NCBI RefSeq assembly: GCF_003385845.1
Contig: NZ_QRDJ01000006.1
Span: 186,001 to 250,000 of the forward strand
DNA: 64,000 nt
From: Kushneria indalinina DSM 14324
GTDB lineage: Bacteria; Pseudomonadota; Gammaproteobacteria; Pseudomonadales; Halomonadaceae
Direction of reading: 5' to 3'
The position numbers were made by a program, and so were the translations under genes. The first letter of the stretch is position 1. Each line of letters starts with the position of its first letter. Below are positions 39,840 to 48,932 of the stretch, one piece after another. A model generated the notes under the pieces. It had not been told where the DNA came from and did no database searches. It was given only the letters and a program-made list of their open reading frames with translations.

Positions 39840-40844
39840 ATGAGTGAATCACTGCAGATTCTGATTTATGAGGATGCCGAAAAGGCAGTCGATGTACGGC
39901 TGGACGAAGGTCGCGAAACGGTATGGCTGACGCAACGGCAGATGGGCGAGGTCTTCGACACCACGCCCGAAAACGTACTCATGCACCTCAAAAACATCTA
40001 TCGCGATGAAGAGCTGGCCGAGGAAGCAACTACTAAGGATTTCTTAGTAGTTCGGCAGGAAGGCCGCCGAAAGGTGCGCCGTAACCTTCAGCATTACAAC
40101 CTCGATGCCATTATCTCCGTTGGGTATCGCGTCAACTCACGCCGGGCAGTTCGCTTTCGTCAATGGGCCACGCGCATTCTCCGAGAGCATCTCACCCGAG
40201 GCTGGACGCTGCACCAACAGCGTTTTGAGGCCAACGCCCGTGAGCTGGAAGCCGCAATGGCACTGGTGCGCAAGGCAGCGAACAGCCCGGCACTGGATCT
40301 GCCGGGTGGCCGCGGGCTGGTAGATATTGTCGCGCGCTACGCCCAGACATTCCTGCTGTTGCAGCGCTATGACGAAGGGCTATTGAGCGACCCTGAAGTG
40401 CAGGCGGGCGGTCGGCTTCCTTCGCTCGAGACAGCCCGCCAGGCGCTGGATGAGTTGAAAACCGAGTTGATGGGACGGGGGGAAGCGACCGCGCTGTTTG
40501 CCCGGGACCGGGGTGACGGGCTGGCCTCGCTGCTGGGCAACCTGGATCAGTCCGTTTTCGGCGAGCCGGCCTATCCGAGCATCGAATCAAAGGCCGCGCA
40601 TCTGCTCTATTTCGTGATCAAGAACCACCCGTTCGCCGACGGCAACAAGCGCAGTGCGGCCTTTCTGTTCGTCGACTTTCTGCATCGCAATGATCGCCTG
40701 CTCTCATCGACGGGGGACCCTGTGATCAACGATGTCGGCCTGGCGGCGCTGACGCTGCTGGTGGCGGAGTCCGACCCCGCCAACAAGGAGACCATGATCC
40801 GACTGATCATGAACATGCTGGCGGGTAGCATCGCGGCGGCATGA
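39840..40844 (+). CDS. RhuM-type and Fic/Doc-domain fusion protein
   Basis: Fusion of two domains often found in toxin and mobile-element contexts. Residues about 1-130 match the RhuM virulence-protein family (VWLTQRQMGEVFDTTPENVLMHLKNIY, ISVGYRVNSRRAVRFRQWA). Residues about 170-330 form a Fic/Doc domain with the catalytic HPFADGNKRSAAFLF loop, whose His, Asp and Asn/Arg match the Doc-type phosphotransferase or AMPylase motif. A four-residue VRQEGRRKVRR stretch suggests nucleic acid binding. The ATG at 39840 is preferred; GTG 39816 is possible. No antitoxin gene is adjacent. Neighbours are accessory genes. Confidence 0.9.
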   Translation: MSESLQILIYEDAEKAVDVRLDEGRETVWLTQRQMGEVFDTTPENVLMHLKNIYRDEELAEEATTKDFLVVRQEGRRKVRRNLQHYNLDAIISVGYRVNSRRAVRFRQWATRILREHLTRGWTLHQQRFEANARELEAAMALVRKAANSPALDLPGGRGLVDIVARYAQTFLLLQRYDEGLLSDPEVQAGGRLPSLETARQALDELKTELMGRGEATALFARDRGDGLASLLGNLDQSVFGEPAYPSIESKAAHLLYFVIKNHPFADGNKRSAAFLFVDFLHRNDRLLSSTGDPVINDVGLAALTLLVAESDPANKETMIRLIMNMLAGSIAAA

Positions 40845-40884
40845 ATCGCTAAAGGCTGCCTGTCATGCCGGTCTTATAGGCCGC

Positions 40885-42393
40885 TCACCGATATACCATG
40901 TCCAGCTGCGTAAACGCCCCACGCGCGTGATCCTCCTGGAACAGCGCGTGGTCGCGGCGGACGCGCTCGGCGCCCTCTTCGGCAAACATCACCATGTCCT
41001 CGGTAAAGAGTTCTTCCGGCCCGATGGCCTCAACAATCGCCGGTTCGATGTCGTAATCCACCCGGCCGGCCTCATCGGAGAGGGCGTGTACGCCAGCAAG
41101 TACCTGACCGCAGATGCGGGCGTACGCTTTCCAGTCGCTTTTGGACAGGTCATCCAGGTCGATGCTGTCGCGAAACGGGGCGCGCTCGCGCGATAGATAG
41201 CTCTGGCCGTCGAATTCGATATGGCCGTAGAAGCGGTCGCCGCGAATCAGATGCACTGCCTGGGCGTGGCTGATGCGCTCGGCGCGGGTGTTCATCTCGT
41301 GGCCATTGGGTGGCACCAGTCCGGTCAGCGCCGAGCGCCGGGCCTGCTTGTACTCGATGATCAGGTCATCGGTGCCGTCACCCTTTGGACCCTCGATCAG
41401 CACGTAGTAGCGATCCAGCCCCAGCGAGGCGGTGCCCTGGCCGCGACGGATCGCCACGTCCTTCACCCGCATGTCCGCGCCATCGGATGTCCGGGCGCGC
41501 GATGGCACTTCGATATCGTTGTCCCGGATCAGTCGGTCGGTGATCTGCTGAAACTCCTCAATACGAGAGGTGATCGGTACCAGCTTGTCGCTTGAGCGAA
41601 AACGCCGGCCGGTCTCGTCGAGATAGTCGTCCCTGAGCCATTTGGAACGCTTCTCATGGGCGCTCTTGAACAGTTTTCGAATCAGCTTCGGGGCGTTGTC
41701 AAAACGCATCTCCTCATCCTGCTCGGTGGCCTCGCGGGCGAGGCGCGCCATGGCATCGATATAGCCTTTAATGAAATGGCGCACGATCTTGCTTCGATGT
41801 TTGGGCTTGAGCTCGCCCTCGGTCTCGGCGGCAATCATGAAGCCGGTGGCGCCGCGCTTGAGATCCCAGGTGAAGGGGGCGTAACAGGCTTCGTCAAAAT
41901 CGTTGACCGAGAAGATCGGGACGTTGTTGACGTTGGGCATGATGCCAAAGTTCTCGGGATGCACGTCGCCCAGCGCCAGTACGGTGGGCATCCAGGCGTC
42001 ATCGCCGGCCATGTCGCGATAAAACAGCAGCGCCGTGCCGCGAAAGAACGAAAAGAGTGAGTCGGAGAGCTGATCAAACTTGAGCGCGGTCTCCTCGGTG
42101 CCATCGGCGATGCGGGTCTGATGATCCTCACGCAGGGTCTGGCGCACGTGCAGGCGCCGATCAAACCCGGTGAGCACACGCGGGCGCAGGATGAACTCGC
42201 CGTCCGCCACGGCGCTGGCCAGCCGGCGAAAGGTCTCAAGCCGGGTGCCCACCGCCAATGATTCCTGTGCCGGGCCCTCGCGTTCAAGGGCGGCGGCGAG
42301 CTCCGCCTTGCTCATTGATGAGCGGCCTTCAATCCCGCGCTGCTGTGCCTGCTCATAGAGCGCCCTGCGAGTCTGGCCTGTCTCTTCGGTCAT
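40885..42393 (-). CDS. DUF2252 family protein with SAP/Rho-N-like N-terminus
   Basis: 502-residue cytoplasmic protein. Most of it (about 55-490) is DUF2252, an uncharacterised family with a distant protein-kinase/aminoglycoside-phosphotransferase fold. Landmarks are ALGDVHPENFG (catalytic-loop-like), SVNDFDEACYAPFTWDLKRGATGF and YKQARRSAL. Residues 5-40 (RRALYEQAQQRGIEGRSSMS then KAELAAALE) resemble a Rho-N/SAP-type helix-extended loop that can bind nucleic acid. The ATG at 42393 has a strong AGGAGGTGAGC ribosome site; upstream frame extension is spurious and contains a short tandem repeat. Function unknown. Confidence 0.9.
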   Translation of the reverse strand: MTEETGQTRRALYEQAQQRGIEGRSSMSKAELAAALEREGPAQESLAVGTRLETFRRLASAVADGEFILRPRVLTGFDRRLHVRQTLREDHQTRIADGTEETALKFDQLSDSLFSFFRGTALLFYRDMAGDDAWMPTVLALGDVHPENFGIMPNVNNVPIFSVNDFDEACYAPFTWDLKRGATGFMIAAETEGELKPKHRSKIVRHFIKGYIDAMARLAREATEQDEEMRFDNAPKLIRKLFKSAHEKRSKWLRDDYLDETGRRFRSSDKLVPITSRIEEFQQITDRLIRDNDIEVPSRARTSDGADMRVKDVAIRRGQGTASLGLDRYYVLIEGPKGDGTDDLIIEYKQARRSALTGLVPPNGHEMNTRAERISHAQAVHLIRGDRFYGHIEFDGQSYLSRERAPFRDSIDLDDLSKSDWKAYARICGQVLAGVHALSDEAGRVDYDIEPAIVEAIGPEELFTEDMVMFAEEGAERVRRDHALFQEDHARGAFTQLDMVYR

Positions 42394-42407
42394 GCTCACC
42401 TCCTGAT

Positions 42408-42452
42408 GGTCCTGATCGTGCTGGTTTTGATCGTGACGGTTCTGATCTTGAT
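42408..42452. repeat. 15-bp tandem repeat, three units, upstream of the DUF2252 gene
   Basis: Three diverged units of the form GGTYYTGATCGTGNY (42408-42422, 42423-42437, 42438-42452) lie just before the DUF2252 ribosome site, in the region divergent from the MscS-type gene. Each unit contains a GATC site. Confidence 0.65.
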
Positions 42453-42650
42453 CGCCCCATTCGTGATCGCTGCCAAAAGGGGCGCTGATGCACTCAGCCT
42501 GGTCGATAGGTGAGCGAGACGCTCGGGCCATTGTCGAGAGGCAATGAATGGCGCGCACGGCGGCAACTCGCGTTAAGCTTGGCGCTGCCCGGCGCGCAAT
42601 GCCCCCGGCAGATACCTTCATTGATGACTCATAACTCCGGTAACGCAGGC

Positions 42651-44339
42651 ATGATGATAAAAGGACTGTGGCGGGTATGGCTGGTGGCGGTTGCAACACT
42701 GGTGTTGTCAGGCCTGTGTCAGGCGCAGGAGAGCGGCAGCGGAGAGGCGGGCTGGTACAACATCGAGTCGCTCAACGTCGGGCTCGAGGGAGACACTGAA
42801 AACAAGAGCCTTCGAACGCCGCGTGAAGCCATGCGCCATTTCATGCATCTCACCGAAACCGGCGATTTCGCGGGTGCGGCGCACATTCTCAATCTGGGCG
42901 ATCTGTCGCCCGCGGATCAGCGCGAGCACGGCGCGGCGTTGGCGCAGCAGCTGGCCGAGGTGTTCCGGCGTGGCAAGTCGATCAATATCTCCAGGCTGTC
43001 GGCGCGCCCGGATGCCGTGATCGAGGATATCTCTGGCAAGGATCCGCGGGCGGGCAAGGCGCGTCGGGATATCGAGCTGGCCTCTCTCGAGGCCGGGAAA
43101 GATGCCTACGATATCCGTCTGGGACGCTATCAGGTGGGCGATGACGAGCCGGTCTGGCTGATCACGCCGGAGAGCGTGGCCTCCATCTCGACACTATATG
43201 ATCGCTACGGCCCGTCGCGTTTCGAGACCTATATTCCCGAGACGTTGAAGCGCAATGTCGGGTTTTTGCGGCTGTGGGAGTGGATCGCCATTCCGCTGGT
43301 AGTGCTGGCGATCGCGCTGATCGGCAAGGTTGTGCACGCCCTGATGACCATGCTGACGCGGCTTTTACCCTCCGGCTCACCGAGCATCTTCATGGTCCAG
43401 ATCCGAAGCCCGGTGGCGCTGATCGTCATGGCGCTGGTCATGCAGACCCTGATCGATTTCGTGGTCTCCTTTTCGGCCGTGGTGGCCACCACGCTGCGTG
43501 TGACGCTGACCATCGTCATGGCCTGGGGTATCGGGGTGATCGCGCTGCGCATGATCGACACCTTCATGCTGCACATGACCCGGCGCATGGCCGGCGAGAT
43601 CGATGACTCCAAGCCCCGGGACGAGCGCAAGCTTCTGACCACGCTCTATGCGTTGCGCCGCGTCATCATTCTGATCATGGTCATTCTGGTCACGATCTAT
43701 GTGCTCGGGCAGGTGCGTCTGTTCGAGACGCTGGGGCTGTCAATTCTGGCCTCGGCAAGCGTTTTGGCGGTGCTGGTGGGTATTGCCGGGCAGGCGGTGC
43801 TGAGCAACATCCTGTCGTCGTTTCAGCTCTCATTGGCCAAGCCCCTGCGCATCGGCGATCTGGTGATGTTCGAGGGCCAGTGGTGCTACGTCGAGAGCAT
43901 TTTCTACACCTACATTCTGCTGCGGGTGTGGAACGAGCGCCGTCTGATCGTGCCGGTGACCTACTTTGCCTCCAAACCCTTCGAGAACCTGTCGGCCAAG
44001 AGCACCATGGAGTATCGAAGCCTGGATCTGGTGCTGCACCTCAATGCTGATGTGGCCTGCCTGCGTGAGAAGTTTCTCGAGTTTGCCCATGAAGAGGAGA
44101 ACGTCATCGAGCATCACAAGCTGCTGTGCAGCGTCACCGCCCAGACCGCCGCAGCGCAGACCATCACCTTTTTTCTGATGACGGTGGACCCGCTCTCCGG
44201 CTGGTCGGCCGAGGTCAGCATCCGGGAAAAGCTCATGACCTTCATTCGCGACAACCATCCCGACTGGTGGCCGCGTCAGGTGGTGGTATTGAGCGAGCAG
44301 GACATCGCGCGGGGAGAGACGGTGGCGCAGCGTTCGTAA
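42651..44339 (+). CDS. MscS-family mechanosensitive channel (paralogue 1)
   Basis: Mechanosensitive channel that releases solutes on hypo-osmotic shock. The 562 residues have a signal peptide (about 1-26, MMIKGLWRVWLVAVATLVLS), a periplasmic domain of about 190 residues, about five membrane segments, the pore helix SASVLAVLVGIAGQAVLSNI, and the cytoplasmic MscS beta domain FQLSLAKPLRIGDLVMFEGQ to RLIVPVTYF. It is larger than MscS (286 residues) and close to the YnaI/YbdG-type forms. A second paralogue sits at 57665-59665. The start could be 42624, 42651 or 42654. Confidence 0.92.
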   Translation: MMIKGLWRVWLVAVATLVLSGLCQAQESGSGEAGWYNIESLNVGLEGDTENKSLRTPREAMRHFMHLTETGDFAGAAHILNLGDLSPADQREHGAALAQQLAEVFRRGKSINISRLSARPDAVIEDISGKDPRAGKARRDIELASLEAGKDAYDIRLGRYQVGDDEPVWLITPESVASISTLYDRYGPSRFETYIPETLKRNVGFLRLWEWIAIPLVVLAIALIGKVVHALMTMLTRLLPSGSPSIFMVQIRSPVALIVMALVMQTLIDFVVSFSAVVATTLRVTLTIVMAWGIGVIALRMIDTFMLHMTRRMAGEIDDSKPRDERKLLTTLYALRRVIILIMVILVTIYVLGQVRLFETLGLSILASASVLAVLVGIAGQAVLSNILSSFQLSLAKPLRIGDLVMFEGQWCYVESIFYTYILLRVWNERRLIVPVTYFASKPFENLSAKSTMEYRSLDLVLHLNADVACLREKFLEFAHEEENVIEHHKLLCSVTAQTAAAQTITFFLMTVDPLSGWSAEVSIREKLMTFIRDNHPDWWPRQVVVLSEQDIARGETVAQRS

Positions 44340-44366
44340 CAGCGTCAGCAGGCCGCAGCCAGGGTG

Positions 44367-44399
44367 AAAAAATGCCCCGGGGGTGGCTCCCCGAGGCAT
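44367..44399 (-). terminator. Terminator of the sorbosone dehydrogenase-like operon
   Basis: On the minus strand, ATGCCTCGGGG and CCCCGGGGCAT pair with one mismatch and are followed by a run of six T (A run at 44367-44372). It ends the leftward operon that starts at 46440. Confidence 0.85.
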
Positions 44400-44431
44400 G
44401 AGGTGGTGCGCTGATCAGTGCGTCACCGCGA

Positions 44432-45970
44432 TCAGGTCGCCGTTGTGGAAGGCTCTTCCGTGGCGTCGTCCTGCGTCTCCGGCGTGTCAGTCTCATCGTC
44501 CGGTGCGTCGGGCGTTTCAGCCCCATCCGGCGATGCGTCGTTCTGCACATCGGACGGGTCAGCATCGTCTGCCGGCGCGGTCTGCTGCGCCTCCGGCCTA
44601 TCGGCATCGGGCGTGGCCGGTTCGCTCTCCGGCATGGCGTTGTCGTCGTTCGCTGCAGTCGATGCTGGCCGCGTCGAACCGGCGTCATCGCGGGTGACGC
44701 GCCATACGGCGTTGGTCAGGTCATCAGCCACGATCACGGACCCGTCCGGGGCGATGGTCACGCCCACCGGGCGGCCACGGGTGCGGCCATCGTCGGTAAG
44801 AAAGCCGGAGACGAAGTCGACCGGGTCACCGGCAGGTTCACCGTTTTCAAACGGCACGAAAATGACGTTGTAGCCGACGGGCTCGGCGCGGTTCCAGCTG
44901 CCGTGCTGGCCGATAAAAACGCCGTCGCTGTATTCGCCGCCCACCTGTGGCGTGGAGAAGGCGATGCCCAGCGGCGCGCGGTGAGACCCCAGGCTGTAGT
45001 CCGGCGCGATGGCTGACTCGACCTTGTCGGGGTTTTCCGGCTTGACGCGCGGGTCGACGTGCTGACCCCAGTAGCTATAGGGCCAGCCGTAGAAGCCGCC
45101 ATCCTGAATCGAGGTCAGATAGTCCGGCACCAGATTCGGCCCGAGTTCATCACGCTCGTTGGCCACCGCCCAGAGGGTGTCGGTGTCCGGCTGAAAGGTC
45201 AGGTCCGTCGGATTGCGCACGCCGGTGGCGTAAGGGCGATGCGCACCGGTCTCGGCGTCGATCTCCCAGATCTCGGCGCGGTCGACTTCGGCTTCCATGC
45301 CGCGCTCGGTGATGTTGCTGTTGGAGCCGATGCCGACGTAGAGATACTCCCCGTCGGGGCTGGCGGTCAGCGCCTTGGTCCAGTGGTGATTGATCTCGGC
45401 CGGCAGCTGCGCGACCACCTCGGGCGGACCGCTGGCCTCGCTCTGGCCCTCCTCGTAATCAAAGCGCACCAGCGCATCCTGATTGGCAACGAACAGACCG
45501 TCGTCTGTCAGGGCCAGCCCATAGGGAGCGTTGAGGTTGTCGGCAAAGACCGACTGCTCATAGCTGCCGTCGCCGTTGGGGCGCAGTAGCGTCAGCCGGT
45601 CGCCGCTTTCCACCGAGGTGTTGCCCTGATCCTTGATGATGCCGGCGATAAAGTCCTTGGGCTTGAGGCGGGGGGCATTACCGCCGCTGCCTTCGGCCAC
45701 CAGAATATCGCCGTTGGGCAGCACCAGCGTCTGGCGCGGCACCTTCAGATCCGTGGCGATCGCCGTGATCGAGTAGCCCTCGGGCACTGTCGGTTTGGTG
45801 TCCCCCCACTGGGCCGGTTTGGGCACCGTCATGTCCGGCAACAGCCCGCGCTGTGGCTCCGGAAGATCGGGGTTGGGGCCATATTGATTTTCGGCCGCCA
45901 GAGCGCCGGCGCTACCGGCCATCAGCGCAATCGCCAGCGGTGTGGTCAGGCAGAGTCTGGAAAATGTCAT
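44432..45970 (-). CDS. PQQ-type L-sorbosone/glucose dehydrogenase-like protein, secreted
   Basis: Periplasmic six-bladed beta-propeller of the glucose/sorbosone dehydrogenase family (soluble aldose dehydrogenase type), which uses PQQ in known members. The 512 residues have a signal peptide (SAGALAA cleavage region) and then propeller landmarks: LKVPRQTLVLPNGDILVAEG, YGLALTDDGLFVANQDALVRF, VGIGSNSNITERGME, GVRNPTDLTFQPDTDTLWAV, GFYGWPYSYWGQH, APLGIAFS and FIGQHGSWNRAEPVGY. The last about 80 residues are a Pro/Asp/Thr/Glu-rich disordered tail, as seen in halophile exoproteins. It overlaps the DUF2231 gene (ATGA). Substrate and cofactor are inferred. Confidence 0.92.
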   Translation of the reverse strand: MTFSRLCLTTPLAIALMAGSAGALAAENQYGPNPDLPEPQRGLLPDMTVPKPAQWGDTKPTVPEGYSITAIATDLKVPRQTLVLPNGDILVAEGSGGNAPRLKPKDFIAGIIKDQGNTSVESGDRLTLLRPNGDGSYEQSVFADNLNAPYGLALTDDGLFVANQDALVRFDYEEGQSEASGPPEVVAQLPAEINHHWTKALTASPDGEYLYVGIGSNSNITERGMEAEVDRAEIWEIDAETGAHRPYATGVRNPTDLTFQPDTDTLWAVANERDELGPNLVPDYLTSIQDGGFYGWPYSYWGQHVDPRVKPENPDKVESAIAPDYSLGSHRAPLGIAFSTPQVGGEYSDGVFIGQHGSWNRAEPVGYNVIFVPFENGEPAGDPVDFVSGFLTDDGRTRGRPVGVTIAPDGSVIVADDLTNAVWRVTRDDAGSTRPASTAANDDNAMPESEPATPDADRPEAQQTAPADDADPSDVQNDASPDGAETPDAPDDETDTPETQDDATEEPSTTAT

Positions 45971-46440
45971 TGTTTTACCTTCACGCCAGTGTTTGAAAAG
46001 CCAATCCAGGTGGCGACCAGGGCCAGCACCATCACGATGATCGACAGGATAAAGCCGGTGGGCATGACGGCCCAGGCGTCCATGGCGTGCATCAGCGCAT
46101 TGATAAAGCCCAGCACGAAGCTCACCACCAGCAACGCGATATAAATGAGGCCGCGGCGGCGGTTGCCGGCGCTAAACAGGCCAAAAATGCCGCAGACAAA
46201 GGCCAGTCCGTTACATACGAGAGCGCCGGCAATCAGCCAGGAGGAAAAGTTGGCCCACTGGATCTCGTAGCTTGCCATATAGGCGTAGTCGCTCAGCATA
46301 GCGCCAAGAAAGAGCACGAAGGTGCCGGCAAGCACCACCCCGTGCAGCGGGTTCAGTCCGCGTCGATAGGTCGTTTCGGCAGCAGCAGTCAAGGCAAACC
46401 CCCTGAAATCATTGAATGAAGCCATGTACCCGGGCGGCAT
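45967..46440 (-). CDS. DUF2231-type membrane protein
   Basis: 157-residue membrane protein with four predicted TM helices (LHGVVLAGTFVLFLGAMLSDYAY near residue 30 is typical of DUF2231). Its stop overlaps the start of the sorbosone dehydrogenase-like gene by four bases (ATGA). In other bacteria DUF2231 genes often neighbour such dehydrogenases, possibly as electron acceptors or membrane anchors; that role is not proven. The start may instead be the ATG at 46425 (MASFNDFRG). Confidence 0.85.
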   Translation of the reverse strand: MPPGYMASFNDFRGFALTAAAETTYRRGLNPLHGVVLAGTFVLFLGAMLSDYAYMASYEIQWANFSSWLIAGALVCNGLAFVCGIFGLFSAGNRRRGLIYIALLVVSFVLGFINALMHAMDAWAVMPTGFILSIIVMVLALVATWIGFSNTGVKVKQ

Positions 46441-46637
46441 CTTTAATTGTCATGGCACCCAGCTACAGCGTAGCCGGTTTATGGCCGTATCAAGGAAGCA
46501 CTTTCGACCTGGACCGAATCTGAACGTGTTCTGAGTAAAAAGGATGCTGCAGTAAACGGCGCATTCAAACGCCCATGGCGCGTGTTCAGGGTATCCCGGG
46601 TGAAGGCGCTTTCCGGGGCCCGCCTTTTGAGGATCTC

Positions 46638-48032
46638 TCAGGGACGGTGGGTGGGCAGGGCGATCACGACCCGCAGGCCACCGCCGGCGCGGTTGGTCAG
46701 GCTCAGCCGGCCCTGGTGCGCCATCACGATACTGCGCGTGATACCAAGCCCCAGGCCGTAGCCGATGGTTCCGGCGGCGTCCGAGGTTTCGCCGCGTACA
46801 TAAGGCTGCACGATGTGGGTGAGATGCGCCTCATCGATGCCGGGGCCGTCATCCTGGATCTCGACTTCGACCCGGTCGTCGATCCGGCGCAGCGCCAGCC
46901 GTGCATTGCCGGCGTAGCGCAGGGCATTGTCGATCAGGTTGTGCAGCACCCGACGCAGGCTCGGCGCGTGGCCGGTGACCATGGTCGCCGGCGCGCCGTT
47001 CCAGCGGACATCACTGCCGGTCTCGGCGAATTCGTCCACCACCTCATTGATCAACCCGGCCAGATCGAACGCAGCGTGGCCTTCGGGCGCTGCGCCCTGG
47101 CTTGCCGGGTCCAGCAGGGCGGCGATCAGCGTTTCCATCTGATCGATATTGGCAATCAGCTTTTCCCGCAGCGATGCCTCACTGATGCTCTCCACCCGCA
47201 GGCGCATGCGCGTGAGCGGGGTGCGCAGATCGTGAGAGACGGCAGACAGCAGCTGCGTGCGTTCACCCATGAGATCGATCAGCTGTTGCTGCATGACATT
47301 GAACGTCTCGGCGGCCTGGCGCATCTCCCTTGGTCCCTCGATGGGCAGCGGCGGCTGGCGGATGTCATGGCCCAGTGACGAGGCGGCGCGTACCAGACGC
47401 CGCAGCGGGCGGGTGCTCAGACGCACCACGACCAGCGCCACCGCGATCAGCGCCAGCGCGCGCAGCAGATAGACCCGTAGGGCGTAGTCGCCCAGCACCT
47501 GCCAGGCGGGCCGGCCATTCCAGCCCCGCGCCTGAATGGCCTGGATGTGCAGCCACTGCCCGGAGGCCAGCCGCAGCTGAAAGTTGAAATGTCCGATCAC
47601 CCGGGAGAGACCAAAGAGGCTCGACCAGGTGCCGGGCTGACCGTTCTCATCGTGGATCTCCACGTCCAGCAGCGACAGTTGCAGCGCATCGCCCACTTCA
47701 CGGTGCAGGGCGTCCTGCAGCAGGCGCTCCACGTTCTCCTGGGCATCGTTCAGGTGCGGCGTCATGGGCAGCGGTGACGAGCGCTGCTCGACATGAAAGG
47801 TCTCGGAGGTCGGCAATGGAAACGACGGGTTCTCGTTGAGTCGTTGAATGACCTCCACGGTACGAAACATCACCAGCCGCGCCGGCGCTTCCAGCACCTG
47901 GCTGTAGCGCACGTCATACCAGATGCTGCTGGAGAGCAGCTGGATCGACAGGCCGCCGATCACCAGAATCAGGCTCAGCCGGGCGAACAGCGAGTCCGGC
48001 CATAAGCGGCGACACCACCTGAATGCACGCAT
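46638..48032 (-). CDS. Sensor histidine kinase (EnvZ/RstB-like)
   Basis: Two-TM sensor kinase. The 464 residues comprise TM1 (about 10-35, SLFARLSLILVIGGLS), a periplasmic domain of about 150 residues, TM2 (about 190-210), HAMP, HisKA with AVSHDLRTPLTRM, and an ATPase with NLIDNALRYAG, DDGPGI and GYGLGLGITRSIVMAHQG. It follows its response regulator; their ends overlap through an in-frame GTG at 48050, which is an alternative start. The pair is divergent from a Fur-box-preceded siderophore receptor, which suggests but does not show a link to metal or outer-membrane homeostasis. Confidence 0.9.
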   Translation of the reverse strand: MRAFRWCRRLWPDSLFARLSLILVIGGLSIQLLSSSIWYDVRYSQVLEAPARLVMFRTVEVIQRLNENPSFPLPTSETFHVEQRSSPLPMTPHLNDAQENVERLLQDALHREVGDALQLSLLDVEIHDENGQPGTWSSLFGLSRVIGHFNFQLRLASGQWLHIQAIQARGWNGRPAWQVLGDYALRVYLLRALALIAVALVVVRLSTRPLRRLVRAASSLGHDIRQPPLPIEGPREMRQAAETFNVMQQQLIDLMGERTQLLSAVSHDLRTPLTRMRLRVESISEASLREKLIANIDQMETLIAALLDPASQGAAPEGHAAFDLAGLINEVVDEFAETGSDVRWNGAPATMVTGHAPSLRRVLHNLIDNALRYAGNARLALRRIDDRVEVEIQDDGPGIDEAHLTHIVQPYVRGETSDAAGTIGYGLGLGITRSIVMAHQGRLSLTNRAGGGLRVVIALPTHRP

Positions 48033-48046
48033 CACTTCGGCACGCC

Positions 48047-48826
48047 TCACTCCGGCTGGGAGGGCAGCTCGAGCAGATACCCCTCATTGCGGATGGTGCG
48101 AATAAAGCGTGGGCGGCGGGCGTTGTCCTCCAGCATGTGGCGCAGCCGGCTGATGCAGACATCGATCGAGCGATCATCCGGGTAGTACTCGCGTCCGAAG
48201 GCGCGGTGGCTCAGGGTATTGCGACTGACGATCCGGTTGGGAGCCTCGCTGAGCGCCTTGAGCACCATGAAATCGGAGCGCGGCAGATCAAGGACGCGGT
48301 CCTTTGGTGAGTGCAGTCGGCGGGTTTGCAGATCCAGGCGCCAGCCGGCGAAACATCTTGCGCTTTCTCCATGGGTGGCGTCGGGTGTTGGGGGCTGGCG
48401 CTCCCGGCCCGGCGCCTTGCGACGCAGCACGGCGCGGATGCGGGCGAGCAGCTCGCGTGGGTCGAAGGGCTTGCACAGATAGTCATCGGCGCCGATCTCA
48501 AGACCAATGATGCGCTCGGCGCAGGCGCCGCGCGCGCTGATCATGATCACCGGCAGACCGCCCTGATGGCATAGGTCGCGGCACAGGCTCAGACCATCCT
48601 CACCCGGCAGCATGAGATCGAGAATCACCAGATCCACGCTGTCATCCATTTGACGCCACATCTCACGCCCGTTGGCCGCGGGCCGGGTGCGATAGCCCAT
48701 GCCAGCGAGATAGTCGGTGATCAGCTCCCGGATCTCGTCATCGTCATCCACCACCAGCACCAGCGGGCATTCATGGTGCTGCTCGGCATCCGCGGCCGGG
48801 TCCGTCACGTCTCCAATACAATCCAT
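48047..48826 (-). CDS. OmpR/PhoB-family response regulator
   Basis: Response regulator of 259 residues. The receiver has VLVVDDDDEI, phosphoacceptor Asp in LVILDLMLPGEDG, and conserved Lys in YLCKPFDPRELLARIRAVLRR. The C-terminal winged helix has LDLPRSDFMVLKALSEAPNR, RSIDVCISRLRHML and FIRTIRNEGYLL. The ATG at 48826 (MDCIGDVTD) follows GAGGCAG at good spacing; a longer in-frame start at 48871 lacks one. It is encoded just before its kinase and divergent from the TonB-dependent receptor with 106 bp between starts, so it could control the receptor. Confidence 0.93.
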   Translation of the reverse strand: MDCIGDVTDPAADAEQHHECPLVLVVDDDDEIRELITDYLAGMGYRTRPAANGREMWRQMDDSVDLVILDLMLPGEDGLSLCRDLCHQGGLPVIMISARGACAERIIGLEIGADDYLCKPFDPRELLARIRAVLRRKAPGRERQPPTPDATHGESARCFAGWRLDLQTRRLHSPKDRVLDLPRSDFMVLKALSEAPNRIVSRNTLSHRAFGREYYPDDRSIDVCISRLRHMLEDNARRPRFIRTIRNEGYLLELPSQPE

Positions 48827-48898
48827 TACATCTGCCTCACAGAGCCAAAGGTTCTCAGCCGGAAGCGCCAATATAATCGTGGCCCCCAGAATGGTAAA

Positions 48899-48913
48899 TG
48901 CTAATCATTATTA
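48899..48913. promoter_or_regulatory. Fur box upstream of the siderophore receptor
   Basis: TGCTAATCATTATTA matches the Fur 7-1-7 core TGATAATNATTATCA at 12 of 14 specified positions. It lies 20 bp before the receptor start, where Fur binding would block transcription or translation initiation. Confidence 0.8.
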
Positions 48914-48932
48914 TTTTCACAAAGGGTCATTC

